Below are positions 33,970 to 35,231 of a stretch of 35,231 nt of DNA, piece by piece. The notes beneath the pieces are model-generated. The model ran no database searches and was not told the DNA's origin. It was given only the letters and a program-made list of their open reading frames with translations. Source of the stretch: Bacteroidota bacterium (GTDB lineage Bacteria > Bacteroidota > Bacteroidia > UKL13-3); NCBI GenBank assembly GCA_947491825.1, contig CANLLM010000018.1, positions 1-35,231 of the forward strand, given 5' to 3'. A program made the position numbers and the translations under genes. Position 1 is the first letter of the stretch, and every line of letters starts with the position of its first letter.

Positions 33970-35231
33970 TTAAATACCAAACTTACCGCGTAGTTTTTCT
34001 ACTTCGGCAACTTTACCAATAGCTACTACATAAGCAGCAATACGCATGCTGATGTTGTGTTTCTGTGAGGCGGCATAAACAGCTTCAAAAGCAGTTTTCA
34101 TTACCCTGTCTGCTCTGCGGTTAACGCGCTCTTCGGTCCAGAAGTAACCTAAACGGTTTTGTACCCACTCAAAGTAACTTACGGTAACACCACCTGCATT
34201 GGCTAAAATATCAGGTACAACCATGATGCCTTTTCTGTTCAAAATTTCATCTGCATTAGCTACTGTAGGTCCGTTAGCACCTTCAACAATTACCTTCGCT
34301 TTAATTCTATCCGCATTATCGGCAGTAATTTGGTTTTCCATGGCAGCAGGAACCAATACAGTTACATCCAATTCAAGTAATTGTTCATTGCTGATGCGTT
34401 CTGCCTTAAAGCCTTCTAATGTTCCTCCGTTGCCATCGCGGTATGCAATTGCAGCTTCTACATCAATACCTTCAGGGGTATAGTAACCTCCGGTAACATC
34501 ACTAATAGCAAGCACTTTCATGCCTTGCATGGCCAGTAATTTAGCAGATATAGAACCCACATTTCCAAATCCTTGTACTGCACAAGTGCATCCTACTGGG
34601 CTAATGCCTAATTTAGATAATGCACTGCGGGTTGATACCATCACTCCACGACCTGTTGCTTCTACGCGTCCTAAAGAACCGCCTAGCACCAAAGGTTTGC
34701 CTGTTACTACAGCAGGAGATGAGTAACCAACTAGTTTAGAATATTCATCCATGATCCAAGCCATTTCTTGTTGGCCCGTACCCATGTCTGGAGCAGGAAT
34801 ATCTTTATCCGGGCCAAACACATCAACCATTAAGTCTGTGTATGCGCGGGTTAATCTTTCTAATTCACCTTTGCTTAATATACGTGGATCACATTTAACA
34901 CCACCTTTACCACCACCATACGGAATACCAACTACGGCACATTTCCATGTCATCCAAGCAGCTAATGCTTTTACCTCATCAAGGTTAACATCCATGCTGT
35001 AACGGATACCACCTTTTGATGGGCCAAGGTTTGCGTTGTGCACCACACGGAATCCTTCAAATACTTGAACGGTTCCGTTATCCATCGTAACTGGTATAGA
35101 TACGATAACAGATTTTTGTGGTGATTTTAATACGTTGTAAGATCCTTCATCTAATCCTAAAATACGTGCGGCTTCGTCAAAGCGTGACATCATCGACTCA
35201 AAAGGATTGTCGTTGCTATGTGTTGCTGTTT
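33970..35231 (-). CDS. gdhA: Glutamate dehydrogenase (Glu/Leu/Phe/Val family), N-terminus beyond window
   Basis: A cytoplasmic hexameric-type enzyme that interconverts glutamate and 2-oxoglutarate plus ammonia. Visible hallmarks are GPSKGGIRY, the catalytic lysine region IPYGGGKGGVK, PAPDMGT, and the NAD(P)-binding loop VQGFGNVGS. The first visible Met codons (35193 and 35190) are probably internal: the frame stays open to the window edge and the 12 codons before them read THSNDNPFES after two residues, joining to MMSRFDEAA. NPFESMM-x-RFD is a familiar beginning for this enzyme group. The true start is therefore just outside the window. The annotated part is 420 codons with the stop at 33970-33972. 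Confidence 0.9.
   Translation of the reverse strand, partial: TATHSNDNPFESMMSRFDEAARILGLDEGSYNVLKSPQKSVIVSIPVTMDNGTVQVFEGFRVVHNANLGPSKGGIRYSMDVNLDEVKALAAWMTWKCAVVGIPYGGGKGGVKCDPRILSKGELERLTRAYTDLMVDVFGPDKDIPAPDMGTGQQEMAWIMDEYSKLVGYSSPAVVTGKPLVLGGSLGRVEATGRGVMVSTRSALSKLGISPVGCTCAVQGFGNVGSISAKLLAMQGMKVLAISDVTGGYYTPEGIDVEAAIAYRDGNGGTLEGFKAERISNEQLLELDVTVLVPAAMENQITADNADRIKAKVIVEGANGPTVANADEILNRKGIMVVPDILANAGGVTVSYFEWVQNRLGYFWTEERVNRRADRVMKTAFEAVYAASQKHNISMRIAAYVVAIGKVAEVEKLRGKFGI

Noticed and set aside
33357-34022. Plus-strand frame of 221 codons across psd and the gdh end
   Set aside because: It runs antisense to two clear enzymes and crosses the hairpin between them; the translation is Thr/Ile/Cys-rich with no recognisable domain.

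Overview
The window looks like an ordinary chromosomal stretch from a member of the Bacteroidota. It is AT-rich. Several genes have promoters of the Bacteroidota form (TTG, a spacer of 20-23 bases, then a TAnnTTTG-like element), and Shine-Dalgarno sequences are hardly visible. The families fit that phylum: a DUF4175 giant protein, a long PurF-type amidophosphoribosyltransferase, short NodB-type deacetylases and many small lipoproteins. I cannot place it below phylum level. No tRNA, rRNA, CRISPR array, prophage or complete insertion sequence is visible.

Layout. Bases 1-200 hold the end of recR. Bases 262-1525 hold a REP-associated tyrosine transposase (RAYT) gene followed by a gene-free stretch of REP-like hairpins, including eight copies of a 73-base tandem unit. 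Bases 1526-5978 (minus) carry a ClC channel/transporter with CBS domains, then a tightly packed set of polysaccharide deacetylase, GT2 glycosyltransferase and TatD nuclease. Bases 6008-9808 (plus) carry a TolC-type outer-membrane protein, a periplasmic adaptor and a DUF2279 protein. Bases 9864-13321 (minus) carry a His-rich lipoprotein, lptB, the amidophosphoribosyltransferase and a thioredoxin-like protein. Bases 13485-18590 (plus) carry the DUF4175 protein and an amidohydrolase lipoprotein. Bases 18722-25511 (plus) form a four-gene glycan cluster, facing a minus-strand pair of a GT-B glycosyltransferase and an LpxH-like phosphoesterase (25519-27362). Bases 27540-35231 are housekeeping: apaG, a small membrane protein, an AlbA_2 protein, isocitrate dehydrogenase, a DUF4190 lipoprotein, gpsA, an AhpD-like protein, a Cys-rich secreted protein, phosphatidylserine decarboxylase and a glutamate dehydrogenase cut by the window edge.

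How the genes work together. The main theme is the cell envelope: lipopolysaccharide export (lptB), phospholipid synthesis (gpsA, psd), glycan synthesis (two glycosyltransferase loci) and efflux (TolC plus adaptor). The most unusual content is in the cluster at 18722-25511. One protein seems to join a GT2 domain without its catalytic motif to a GT-C membrane domain and TPR repeats. The next joins an intact GT2 domain to a phosphoglycosyl-transferase-like region that has lost its catalytic segment. The second unusual feature is the RAYT and its neighbouring family of hairpins with differing stems.
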